Program-made: the position numbers and the translations under genes | The notes under the pieces: model-generated | Told to the model about the DNA's origin: nothing | What the model saw: only the letters and a program-made list of their open reading frames with translations | Database searches by the model: none | Shown here: positions 1-6,921 of the stretch, piece by piece | Numbering within the stretch: the stretch's first letter is position 1 | Layout of the letters: each line of letters starts with the position of its first letter | Assembly (NCBI RefSeq): GCF_026309355.1 | Contig: NZ_JAPJZK010000001.1 | Span: 186,001-250,000, forward strand | Direction: 5' to 3' | Origin: Spartinivicinus marinus | GTDB taxonomy: Bacteria > Pseudomonadota > Gammaproteobacteria > Pseudomonadales > Zooshikellaceae | DNA length: 64,000 bases

Positions 1-768
1 AAAGGTTGTATAAGTTGCTCCTTCAACAACGCTTGCTCTTTTAGGGTCCTTATAATTCAGCGATTTTTTAGGCTTTTTGACATCCTTCTTTTTATTCCAC
101 CAGCCAAAGGAAATAATTAAATCCTCCTTAATTACAGCCCTTTTCTGTGCGAGTTTTTGATAAAGCTTAATTGCAGCAGACCTATTAAAAGCAAAACCGT
201 TGCGCTCCTGTAGTGCCATGAGAGCAGAAATACGGTTCTCGTGGTCCAATGCCATAGGCGAATAATTTTTGCTTTCTAGCAGGGCTACAAGCTTTCTAGT
301 GACCTCCACGTCCTGCTCACAATAAGAGAGCATTTCCTCAGAAAAGTGTTGCCAATCTGTGCTTTCGGCAAAGGAGCCCTTAAGCACGCCCAAACGGTAA
401 CCCCAAGCCTTGAGAGAATGAGAGCCGTACAGTTTTCCTGGTAAGGCATACTTCTTTTTCCGTCCTTTCTCAAAATCTATGTCCTTCAGGTTTGAGTAGA
501 TGAGGCGGCTTTCTGCCAGGGAATCACGCAATACGCCACGAGGTTTCCAGCGAGGGTACAGCTTCTTAATTGCTACATAATCGAACCCAAATCCGTTGTG
601 TGCTATAAGCTCGTCGGCGTCTTCAAGGTATAAAATAGCATCCATAATTTCATTAGGGCGGAAGCTTTCTTTTATATCGTTTACTTTATCGTAGGTGCAA
701 ATGCAGTGGATTTTTGAGAGGACATCAAGAAGGCCGTTAGTTTCTATATCAAATTCAATTGCAGACAT
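1..768 (-). CDS. T7-type DNA polymerase, 5' part (cut by window edge)
   Basis: N-terminal 256 residues of a family A phage replicative DNA polymerase like T7 gp5; the frame is open at base 1, so the polymerase domain lies outside the window. The 3'-5' proofreading exonuclease is visible: FDIETNGL near residues 6-13 (Exo I Asp and Glu), AHNGFGFD near 57-63 (Exo II Asp), and YCEQD near 149-153 (Exo III Tyr/Asp). The ATG at 768 is preceded by the perfect ribosome site AAGAGGAGGT at 771-780. It is the last visible gene of the leftward phage operon, just after the nucleotidyltransferase gene, whose stop overlaps that ribosome site. It would copy phage DNA with the primase-helicase and ssDNA-binding protein encoded upstream. 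Family assignment is firm; the missing C-terminal part cannot be judged. Confidence 0.9.
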   Translation of the reverse strand, partial: MSAIEFDIETNGLLDVLSKIHCICTYDKVNDIKESFRPNEIMDAILYLEDADELIAHNGFGFDYVAIKKLYPRWKPRGVLRDSLAESRLIYSNLKDIDFEKGRKKKYALPGKLYGSHSLKAWGYRLGVLKGSFAESTDWQHFSEEMLSYCEQDVEVTRKLVALLESKNYSPMALDHENRISALMALQERNGFAFNRSAAIKLYQKLAQKRAVIKEDLIISFGWWNKKKDVKKPKKSLNYKDPKRASVVEGATYTTF

Positions 769-778
769 TTACCTCCTC

Positions 779-1321
779 TTAATAAGCGAATTTTAATTTC
801 ATGTTTGGATACTTTTTACTAAGCCGGGCGTACCTTTCCTTCATCCGCTTTTCAGCTTCAAAGTAGCGGTAATGCGTTAAGGTCTGGTTTTCCAAGTCTT
901 TAATAAAGGCTTCCGTAAATGTCCAGCTTTTACCGTCAGTCCCTACTTGGCAAAGCCCAAAGTCCATACCTTCTAGCAGCTCTACAAGGGGCATGTCATA
1001 TGCTAGGTAGATAATTTGTATCTCTTCGCCACACCCATCAAAATAGTCAATCGCTTGGATACCACGTTCATGCGCTAAGCCTTCGTAAAAACCGTCAGGA
1101 CTGCCAACAGAACGTACTAAGGTGGACCCAAGCCCCTCTAAGCAGTCACGAATATTTAAGTAATTATCGGTGTAAACAAAAAGGTCTATATCTTTAATGC
1201 GCCTATTTAATAGGTAATCTCGTGGTGCACCTCCTGCTAAGTAGACTGCCTTAGTTCCTTTAGCTGCACTTAAATCATTAATTAAAGTGGACCACGGAAG
1301 CGGTATAGGCTTAAGTTTCAT
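779..1321 (-). CDS. Phage nucleotidyltransferase-fold protein
   Basis: A 180-residue protein with the signature of the polynucleotide-adenylyltransferase / CCA-enzyme head domain: GGAPRD near residues 30-35, then DIDLF near 44-48, giving the paired metal-binding aspartates of the Pol-beta superfamily. The usual C-terminal RNA-binding domains of a CCA enzyme are absent, so the substrate is unknown. It might modify a host RNA, a nucleotide or a small toxin-like target. The ATG at 1321 follows AAAGGAC. The gene sits between an unknown 126-residue gene and the DNA polymerase gene, so it is expressed with the phage replication genes. The fold is fairly sure from the motif; the role is not. Confidence 0.7.
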   Translation of the reverse strand: MKLKPIPLPWSTLINDLSAAKGTKAVYLAGGAPRDYLLNRRIKDIDLFVYTDNYLNIRDCLEGLGSTLVRSVGSPDGFYEGLAHERGIQAIDYFDGCGEEIQIIYLAYDMPLVELLEGMDFGLCQVGTDGKSWTFTEAFIKDLENQTLTHYRYFEAEKRMKERYARLSKKYPNMKLKFAY

Positions 1322-1333
1322 TTAGAAGTCCTT
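1319..1333 (-). repeat. 15-bp direct repeat, copy 2 (start leader of the nucleotidyltransferase gene)
   Basis: Identical to 1712-1726. Recombination between the two copies would remove the 126-residue gene and leave the next gene with an intact ribosome site. Confidence 0.85.
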
Positions 1334-1714
1334 TCATTTTTCGTATTGTTTTTTTGCTATAGCAATGAGTTCATCAAGAATTAGATTTTTAACACTTTTA
1401 GCTGTATCTAAAACTTTTTGAAAGGCTTCTTCTATTTCTTTTTTATTATCAGACAGTGCCCTACGAAAATTCCTTACTGCATACGCGTACTTAGGTATTT
1501 CTTTATATACGTTACTTGGAATATAGGAATGAAATTTTAAAAGGTCTGCAACTACCAAGGTTAACTCAGTAGGAGTATCTTCAGTAGTTAGAGGTCCGCC
1601 TACTGGAAGAGTTTCCAATAAACGCATCGAGTAACCTAGATGATTTAATAGATGAACATGTGCAAAATGTTTCATCTCTTCCTCAGTAGCCCTGAATACT
1701 GGCGGTATATCCAT
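1334..1714 (-). CDS. Hypothetical phage protein, 126 aa
   Basis: Not recognised. It is a mostly helical, soluble-looking protein with a Lys/Glu-rich C-terminal half (residues 85-126) and no signal peptide, membrane segment or cysteine motif. Its TGA stop runs straight into the ribosome site of the next gene, and its own ribosome site overlaps the stop of the upstream BRO gene. The same 15-bp start leader (AAGGACTTCTAAATG in coding sense) stands before this gene and before the next one, so the gene is bracketed by direct repeats. This looks like a small cassette placed neatly in the operon. The length, good ribosome site and tight packing support a real gene. Confidence 0.6.
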   Translation of the reverse strand: MDIPPVFRATEEEMKHFAHVHLLNHLGYSMRLLETLPVGGPLTTEDTPTELTLVVADLLKFHSYIPSNVYKEIPKYAYAVRNFRRALSDNKKEIEEAFQKVLDTAKSVKNLILDELIAIAKKQYEK

Positions 1715-1726
1715 TTAGAAGTCCTT
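1712..1726 (-). repeat. 15-bp direct repeat, copy 1 (start leader of the 126-aa gene)
   Basis: In coding sense AAGGACTTCTAAATG: Shine-Dalgarno, spacer and start codon of the gene ending at 1334. An identical copy lies at 1319-1333 in front of the next gene. The two copies flank one whole gene. Confidence 0.85.
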
Positions 1727-2432
1727 AATATTCGTTATCCCACATTTTTTGAAGCTTAACTAAACCTTTAGCTGTCACGAGAGGCGTAATATTTTCATGC
1801 AATCTTCCATAATTATCTGTCCAAGGATTAATTTTTACATCCATTAGGCCCTGATTTATTTTTGCTTGATAAGGCACGTTGCGCATTGTGACCCACTCAT
1901 TTCTACGTAAGAATGCCATTAAACGATTACGACCTGTGCCAATTATTTTTGCTGCTTTTTCGACGCTGGTAGATTCGTCAAGGACTGCTACGCGGTCATG
2001 AAAGTTAGCTTTAGGCTTTAACTCGGCAATTTGTTTATCTTGTTCCTGAACACGCTCTATTGATTGCGCTAAGAGACCAGCAACTTGGCTTGTGTTGCCC
2101 CAGTCAATTTTTGATAAGCCATAATTGCCTGTTTTCCTAATACTGGGGAGAACTTCACCAACAACCCAATCTTCAAACTGTTGGGCTTCAGGCAGCTTTG
2201 AGCGCATGATGAGTCGATAAACATCGCGTTCTGGAATGATTACTAACTCTCTAATGCCTGCCGTTGTAGGTAGGGGGCGTTTCATCCCCCCAAGACAATG
2301 TCTTAAAACAGCTTTCCGTGGCTCTTTATATCCTAGTAAAACTGCAACATCCTTAGCCACAAACCAAGGTTCACCGTCTTTATCAATGACACGGATTGAT
2401 GAGGTATTAAATTGAAATGGAATTATTTGCAC
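1725..2432 (-). CDS. BRO-N / KilAC phage antirepressor
   Basis: A 235-residue DNA-binding protein. Residues 1-100 match the BRO N-terminal domain: GEPWFVAKDVAVLLGY near 20-35 and the EDWVVGEVLPSIRKTG segment near 87-102. The C-terminal 100 residues look like the phage antirepressor KilAC domain, with a helix-turn-helix (EKAAKIIGTGRNRLMAFLRR) and a conserved tail ending near MWDNEY. Such proteins usually counter a repressor or act as DNA-binding regulators in temperate phages. The start is GTG at 2432, with AGAGGAT about 10 bases upstream. It lies just downstream of the primase-helicase gene, an odd place for a lysis-lysogeny regulator. A second KilAC protein is encoded at 5916-6644. Domain calls are confident; the regulated target is unknown. 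Confidence 0.82.
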   Translation of the reverse strand: MQIIPFQFNTSSIRVIDKDGEPWFVAKDVAVLLGYKEPRKAVLRHCLGGMKRPLPTTAGIRELVIIPERDVYRLIMRSKLPEAQQFEDWVVGEVLPSIRKTGNYGLSKIDWGNTSQVAGLLAQSIERVQEQDKQIAELKPKANFHDRVAVLDESTSVEKAAKIIGTGRNRLMAFLRRNEWVTMRNVPYQAKINQGLMDVKINPWTDNYGRLHENITPLVTAKGLVKLQKMWDNEY

Positions 2433-2435
2433 TAA

Positions 2436-4088
2436 TTAAAAATCCTCTTTCTGTTCTGGCTCTGTTTTATTTTCTCGGTCTTGCTCGTCTACAGCATCGA
2501 AGGGGTTATATTCCTGCTTCCTTCCAGTGGCGGGGTCATACAGCAGCTGTATTGTGGTTCCCGTGGACTGGCCGGTATATCTGTCCTTAAGTATCCTAAA
2601 TACAGTTTTATTTTTTTCTTCGTTTTCCTCCGCTTGTTGGTCTCGTTCAAGGGCAAAGGTGAAATTGGCATATTGAACATTAGCTTTTCCTCCCGCAAAG
2701 TCGTCAAGGGTAACGCGGCCGCCTTCTTCATGGCTCTTTTTACCGTCTTTTTTTCGTAGGTGCGAAACGTAATAAAGGGTAAAGGGCAGCTCTTTATTCA
2801 AATCATTCAGGCCACGCATAAAGCTTTTTAAGACCTCAAGTCCTTGGCCTTCTCCTACTGCATCCATAATGTAGGTGATGTGGTCTAGGTAGACATGACG
2901 TGCTCCGTAACCTTCAACGCCTAACCGGATATATTGAAGAATATCTTCAGGCTCGGTATTGCCATCCACAGAATACATTAATAAATTTTTGGCTACTTTT
3001 TCCCTGGTCTTTTTAAACTGTTCCTTGTCATACTCAGCACCAGGAACGTGGTATAACTTTGAGTCCACCTTGCCAGCGATAGTGTCTAACGTTAGCTGTA
3101 AATTAGGTTCTTCAAGAAAAAAGGTCATGCACTTTTCGTTATGGACCCTAATATTGTGGGCAATATCCTCCTTTAATAAATCTGTTTTACCGCAACCTGT
3201 GCCTGAGCCGATGGCGTACATTTCATTTGGTCTTTTACCGTAGGTTGCCTGGGTTAACGTGGGGAATGGCCAGGACAAGCCCATTTCAGGCTCTTGATAA
3301 GCTGTTGCTAAGACTTCCTCACCAGTGAATATACAAGCGGGTTTATAAGGCTTTGCGTCCCAAATGGCAGGTATAATTAAATCACTACGCCCTGCCACAA
3401 GCGCTTCATTGGCATCTTTAAATGGGAGAGAGGCAACACGAGCTTTAGCACCAAGTAAACGACAAGCTTCTTCTGTTGCTATCTGGCCCGCCTCGTCATT
3501 ATCAAACATGATAATAATTTCTTCGAAGCCATCGAGATAAGCCTTGTTATCAATGAAGGTTTGCTTAACAGAAGAGGCTCCGTTCGGTAAGGACACAACA
3601 GGATATTTATTATTTTGGACCTCAGAGACTGAGAGAGCGTCTATTTCACCTTCAGTTATTACAAGCTTGCGCCCACCGTTACGCCAAGTGTGCCAGCCGA
3701 AAAAGGGAAGCTTTCGGGTATTTCCAAGTATTGTAAAAGTTTTATCAGGAAAGCGTATTTTCTGGGCTTGTACGACTCGTGTTTTAGGGCAAGCGTAATT
3801 AGCAATGTGAACGGATTTATCTTTAAAGCGGCCTATTTTATAGCCTAATTTACGGCATGTTTCCTCACTAATTTTGCGTTTAACTAGTTCTTTATAATTA
3901 CCCTCAATTAAAGAGTGTGACACTGATTTTTTACTCCCTCCTTCCTCTCCATTGGCTTTAAGAAAATAGTTGCAGTTAGGGGTATAACAATTGGCGTGTC
4001 CATCATCATAAACTGCAACATTATCCTGTGAGCCACACCTGGGACATGGCTCGCGGCTTACAACCCTAGTGGATAAATGCGAAGTCAT
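2436..4088 (-). CDS. T7 gp4-type DNA primase-helicase
   Basis: A 550-residue bifunctional replication enzyme, close to the 566 residues of T7 gp4. Order of parts: a zinc-binding primase finger with Cys15, Cys18, Cys34 and Cys39; a TOPRIM primase core with ITEGEID (Glu146) and MFDNDEAG (Asp196/Asp198); then a RecA-like DnaB-family helicase with Walker A GSGTGCGKT at 294-302 and a Walker B-like VYLDHITYI segment. It would unwind the fork and lay primers for the phage DNA polymerase. The ATG at 4088 has no strong ribosome site and overlaps the end of the winged-helix gene by 23 bases, suggesting coupled translation. All key motifs are intact, so the enzyme is probably functional. Confidence 0.93.
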   Translation of the reverse strand: MTSHLSTRVVSREPCPRCGSQDNVAVYDDGHANCYTPNCNYFLKANGEEGGSKKSVSHSLIEGNYKELVKRKISEETCRKLGYKIGRFKDKSVHIANYACPKTRVVQAQKIRFPDKTFTILGNTRKLPFFGWHTWRNGGRKLVITEGEIDALSVSEVQNNKYPVVSLPNGASSVKQTFIDNKAYLDGFEEIIIMFDNDEAGQIATEEACRLLGAKARVASLPFKDANEALVAGRSDLIIPAIWDAKPYKPACIFTGEEVLATAYQEPEMGLSWPFPTLTQATYGKRPNEMYAIGSGTGCGKTDLLKEDIAHNIRVHNEKCMTFFLEEPNLQLTLDTIAGKVDSKLYHVPGAEYDKEQFKKTREKVAKNLLMYSVDGNTEPEDILQYIRLGVEGYGARHVYLDHITYIMDAVGEGQGLEVLKSFMRGLNDLNKELPFTLYYVSHLRKKDGKKSHEEGGRVTLDDFAGGKANVQYANFTFALERDQQAEENEEKNKTVFRILKDRYTGQSTGTTIQLLYDPATGRKQEYNPFDAVDEQDRENKTEPEQKEDF

Positions 4089-4347
4089 GCTTATGCATTA
4101 AATCGCGTGCGTGCTTAATATCTCTAACCTTGTCTAAAAAGTCCCAGCGGAAAGAGTAGGAATAATCAGTGTCCTCCTGCTTAGCAATGATAGGCACGTC
4201 ATAATTCTTTGTCATATCGTGGACCACAGCAGCTAGACGGGTAATGCCGTACATGCCAATAGCTTCGTTGCGGGTAATGTGGCCATATTTTAAAATGTGC
4301 TCAGTGACTATTTGGCGCTGGGGTTTCTTAGTTTTCTTCTTTGCCAT
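4066..4347 (-). CDS. Winged-helix (HTH_39-like) phage protein
   Basis: A 93-residue basic protein with a helix-turn-helix in the middle: HILKYGHITRNEAIGMYGIT, then a region rich in RLAAVVHDM, typical of short phage proteins with an HTH_39-like winged helix. The start at 4347 (MAKKKTKK) is chosen because GAGAA lies about 7 bases upstream; an in-frame ATG at 4359 has no ribosome site. It overlaps the end of the RusA gene and the start of the primase gene, so it is translationally tied to both. It probably binds DNA, as a regulator or a replication accessory. The fold is likely; the function is unknown. Confidence 0.65.
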   Translation of the reverse strand: MAKKKTKKPQRQIVTEHILKYGHITRNEAIGMYGITRLAAVVHDMTKNYDVPIIAKQEDTDYSYSFRWDFLDKVRDIKHARDLMHKHDFAFIH

Positions 4348-4687
4348 TTTGTTTCTCATACGGTATCAATTGGAATTTAAGAAATTCTTCGCCCTTCTTT
4401 ACGATGTTCTTTTCGATAACTAAGCGATAAAGTTTATTATCATTAAAGTCATATCTTTTTTGGAGAACATCAATGAAGGGCTTAAGGGCATTATCAATGT
4501 CAGCTCTACTATTACTGTAAGAAACAAGAAGTTTTAGCGTTAATTTACCTTCAGGTACGGATACGTCAGGTAAGGTGCTTATTAATATTTCTTCGTAATC
4601 ACGATATTTCTTGCTTTTTACCTTGCGGCCAAGGAAGGCTTCATTGACTGAGAGGGGTTTAGTTTTAACTGTGATAGGTTGCTTCAC
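4328..4687 (-). CDS. RusA-type Holliday junction resolvase
   Basis: A 119-residue endodeoxyribonuclease of the RusA family. The signature is SRADIDNALKPFIDVLQ near residues 63-79, giving the clustered catalytic aspartates, followed by NDNKLYRLVIEK. E. coli RusA is 120 residues, so the length fits. It would cut branched DNA made during phage replication and recombination, the job done in T7 by the unrelated gp3 endonuclease I. The start is GTG at 4687 and shares one base with the stop of the ssDNA-binding protein gene (TAGTG), so the two are translated in a coupled way. Assignment is strong. Confidence 0.85.
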   Translation of the reverse strand: MKQPITVKTKPLSVNEAFLGRKVKSKKYRDYEEILISTLPDVSVPEGKLTLKLLVSYSNSRADIDNALKPFIDVLQKRYDFNDNKLYRLVIEKNIVKKGEEFLKFQLIPYEKQNGKEEN

Positions 4688-5307
4688 TAAAAGTCGCCGT
4701 CGTCCTCCTCGTCAGTTTCTGCTTCTTCTTCCTCTGCATCAAATGGGGCTTCATCATCTAAGGTAAAGCCTTCTTCCTCATCATCAAAACCATAAGAAGA
4801 TGCTGACGCTGTGAAGTTTGGTTCCTCGTATTTATACACACGGACTGCTTGTGGTTGTAGCGTGAGCCCTACACCTATTGAGGGGGTATACCAAGTGTAG
4901 AAGACAGTAGAAATACGGACCTCACTACCTTGACCCAAGACTTTATCTTCAGGAATTATATTATTCTTGGTGTCATATAAAGCGGGACGCCTGGCATACT
5001 CGGTGCCATCTTTCTTTTTAATTTTTGCCTTCATTTTAAACTTAAAAGTTACTGTGCCTTCGTCTTCATCCTCTTCATAAGGCAAATCAGATTTTTTCAG
5101 CTTTTTCTTTTTCAGCTTTTTACACTGCTCTTGGTAGTATGCATCAAAGCGTTTGTCTATTTCATTAATGAGAGGCTGTGCATCTTCATGAGACAAAATA
5201 AGCTTTGCGTCGTATACACCATCAGCATCAAATTTGGTGTCTGCTGTATTTAAATGAGGGTAAGGGCCAAGGGTACCGCGAGGAGTAATAAAATTTTCTT
5301 TTGCCAT
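4687..5307 (-). CDS. T7 gp2.5-like single-stranded DNA-binding protein
   Basis: A 206-residue ssDNA-binding protein. The N-terminal part (ITPRGTLGPYPHLNTADTKF) and a central Lys-rich strand region fit the OB-fold of T7 gp2.5-like proteins. The C-terminus is a long acidic tail (residues about 170-206, mostly Glu/Asp) ending in Phe; in T7 this tail and its terminal aromatic residue contact the DNA polymerase and helicase. The ATG overlaps the stop of the 52-residue gene upstream (TAATG), which explains the poorly spaced ribosome site. Together with polymerase and primase-helicase it completes a T7-type replisome. Family assignment is confident from the tail and context. Confidence 0.83.
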   Translation of the reverse strand: MAKENFITPRGTLGPYPHLNTADTKFDADGVYDAKLILSHEDAQPLINEIDKRFDAYYQEQCKKLKKKKLKKSDLPYEEDEDEGTVTFKFKMKAKIKKKDGTEYARRPALYDTKNNIIPEDKVLGQGSEVRISTVFYTWYTPSIGVGLTLQPQAVRVYKYEEPNFTASASSYGFDDEEEGFTLDDEAPFDAEEEEAETDEEDDGDF

Positions 5308-5465
5308 TAGTGCTTTTTGTTTCTCCGTTGTTTCTCGTTGTTTACTTCTTTCTGTTCAAGGGCTTCTACGTTATACCCATCTTCTATTAGGCGAGCTGCA
5401 AGGTCTAAAGGTAGTATCTTGCCGTGGTCCCAGAAGTGAAGATAGGCGCGTGTCAAATTAGTCAT
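5307..5465 (-). CDS. Small phage protein, 52 aa
   Basis: A short gene ending in the overlap TAATG with the ssDNA-binding protein start. Translation begins MTNLTRAYLHFWDHG and ends with a very basic tail (NNEKQRRNKKH). The ATG at 5465 has a good ribosome site, AAGGA, about 8 bases upstream. The central part LPLDLAARLIEDGYNV suggests a helix followed by a short strand. It is the first gene after the gap that follows the antirepressor and membrane genes, so it may lead the replication sub-operon. The product is not recognised. Coupling, ribosome site and frame make it more credible than its length suggests. Confidence 0.68.
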   Translation of the reverse strand: MTNLTRAYLHFWDHGKILPLDLAARLIEDGYNVEALEQKEVNNEKQRRNKKH

Positions 5466-5608
5466 GGGGAAATCCTTTTGATTTTAATTTAAGGGAAAGT
5501 ATTTAATGCTTGGATAGCTCATACATAAAGTTTCGATGGAGTATCAAGTCTAAATGTCTGCGTAAAGCTCATGAGTTATACTACAATGAGGTAGGTTGTT
5601 AGAATTTT
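5466..5608. promoter_or_regulatory. Divergent spacer in the phage operon
   Basis: A 143-base spacer between the leftward 52-residue gene and the rightward membrane-protein gene. It holds a rightward -10-like TATACT at 5577-5582, with no good -35, and the 8-bp palindrome CTCATGAG at 5568-5575 beside it. This would be a place for a promoter and operator serving the membrane gene. No leftward promoter was recognised. Confidence 0.35.
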
Positions 5609-5935
5609 ATGAATATGAAAGAAAAGTTACTTAACCTTGTACTAATAATACTGATACTAAACAGTACTTGTTGCTTTCTTTTGGGGGTAATGCTTCTTTC
5701 ATTGAAAGTCATTGTTTTTATAGATATAGGGCACTGGGTAGATTTTCATTTACCTTTTTTTCAAAACATAATACCTGAATTCATACATAATATTTTTAAC
5801 TTCTATGACACCTCTTTTTTTTGGTTACTCCTCGGCTTTTCTCAGTACGTATTTTTCAGGAAAGTTGAATCTATTGAGTTCAACTCCACTATTACTAAAT
5901 CACGACAAGAAGAGCTTAAGCAGCGAAGCGTTTAG
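5609..5935 (+). CDS. Small membrane protein encoded against the phage operon
   Basis: A 108-residue protein not recognised by family. Residues about 7-38 form one strongly hydrophobic segment (LLNLVLIILILNSTCCFLLG onward). A second lies near 65-85 (FYDTSFFWLLLGFSQYVFF). The polar C-terminus is KSRQEELKQRSV. The two-segment layout fits an inner-membrane protein; holin-like or superinfection-exclusion roles are possible but unproven. It is the only rightward gene in the visible phage region, and its 3' end overlaps the antirepressor gene by 20 bases. The ribosome site is weak. An independently expressed accessory (moron-like) gene is the most likely explanation. Confidence 0.55.
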   Translation: MNMKEKLLNLVLIILILNSTCCFLLGVMLLSLKVIVFIDIGHWVDFHLPFFQNIIPEFIHNIFNFYDTSFFWLLLGFSQYVFFRKVESIEFNSTITKSRQEELKQRSV

Positions 5936-6644
5936 CTAACCACTCCATGCCACGAGGTGTGACGCGGGTGCTCTGGTAAACCATTTCATTAGCACTGTTT
6001 AACGCTGTCTTAACGACGAAGTAACCACGGTCCATATAGGCTTGTGTAGCTACGTTCTGCTTTTTCACGTTGTAGTAGAGGATGCGTTCTTCGCGTAGCT
6101 TCTGGGTAAAGTAGTTGGGCTTTATGTTTAGCGTTTTGGCAGCTTCACGTAGGCCAAGGGTGCCGTTAGCTTCTATGTAGTTGTCTACGAAGGCGGCTTT
6201 GGGCAACAACTCATTTAATCTTTTATCAGCAATAATTAGGGCACGAGATAAAAGGTTACTTTCCTCCTGCTGTACTTTTAATCGACCAGTTACTAGGTCA
6301 TCAAAGGTACGGATTACTTTTAGGTGAAACGCTGGACTAATCCACATGCCGTAAGCGTAGACAAGTTCCTTGCAAACATAGGTTCCTCTGTCCGGACCTC
6401 CGTTAATTACGCTAAGTGCTTGATTTTCTTGCAGTCCGGGAATTCCCGGAGTGGAAATCTCAGCCACTAATGCTTGTGTAGTAGTAAGTCTTAAAAAGTC
6501 ACTAGGCTGACTTTTCTTCAAACCACCAGCAGCCTTATGCAAATCATTAAGACAAAATCTGCCTTGTGAATCTTGGCGAATATTTACGTTCTCTATGATG
6601 ATAGATGCTGTAGTTGTTAGAGATGAAGAATTAATATTATTCAT
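5916..6644 (-). CDS. KilA-N / KilAC phage antirepressor
   Basis: A 242-residue DNA-binding protein. Residues about 15-125 match a KilA-N domain: NIRQDSQGRFCLNDLHKAAG, then KELVYAYGMWISPAFHLKVI. The C-terminal 90 residues resemble KilAC, with the helix-turn-helix TLGLREAAKTLNIKPNYFTQ and the ending RVTPRGMEWLAKRFAA. Such proteins act as antirepressors or DNA-binding regulators in temperate phages. The ATG at 6644 follows AAAGGACC. It is the first gene after the RNA polymerase gene, so it is expressed early. Its C-terminal half is clearly of the same family as that of the BRO protein at 1725-2432. Domain calls are confident; the partner repressor is not in the window. Confidence 0.82.
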   Translation of the reverse strand: MNNINSSSLTTTASIIIENVNIRQDSQGRFCLNDLHKAAGGLKKSQPSDFLRLTTTQALVAEISTPGIPGLQENQALSVINGGPDRGTYVCKELVYAYGMWISPAFHLKVIRTFDDLVTGRLKVQQEESNLLSRALIIADKRLNELLPKAAFVDNYIEANGTLGLREAAKTLNIKPNYFTQKLREERILYYNVKKQNVATQAYMDRGYFVVKTALNSANEMVYQSTRVTPRGMEWLAKRFAA

Positions 6645-6921
6645 TGATTGAGGTCCTTTCAGTTAAGGAGATAATGAGAGTTATCTTTAGTTGGCTATAG
6701 GTATCTTAAAGTTAATCTTTAGGTTAATTTCATTGATTGTTTTTTAGTCAGAAAGGTGAATTTTAAAATTGTCTAAGTTGCGTGGTAACTCAAAGCCACG
6801 GATGACGGGGCCTGTAGCGATTCGCATTTTTAACTTTCGCACTCCATTTTTGCTTAGCATATAGATGAAGAAGCCCCAGCGTTAACTAGGGCTTTAAACT
6901 TAGATACAAAAATGGAACCAA
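6645..6921. other. Gap between RNA polymerase and antirepressor genes
   Basis: A 277-base spacer in the phage operon. It contains the hairpin at 6871-6894, a smaller hairpin CGTGG/CCACG at 6781-6800, and an AT-rich stretch up to the antirepressor ribosome site. No open frame of useful length was seen on either strand. A phage RNA polymerase promoter could lie here, but no repeated promoter motif was recognised. Confidence 0.4.
6871..6894 (-). terminator. Possible terminator after the phage RNA polymerase gene
   Basis: In leftward sense AAGCCC, a 12-base loop, then GGGCTT followed by CTTC. It lies 28 bases after the polymerase stop codon. The U-tract is poor, so it may be a processing hairpin or a partial terminator. 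Confidence 0.45.

Noticed and set aside
2481-2759. Rightward frames inside the primase-helicase gene and similar overlaps of other large genes
   Set aside because: They lie wholly within well-supported genes on the other strand and have no domain or ribosome site.
6690-6705. CTATAG within the antirepressor leader as a phage promoter
   Set aside because: Only the palindromic CTATAG is shared with other sites; no repeated 15-20 bp promoter motif was found at phage gene starts.
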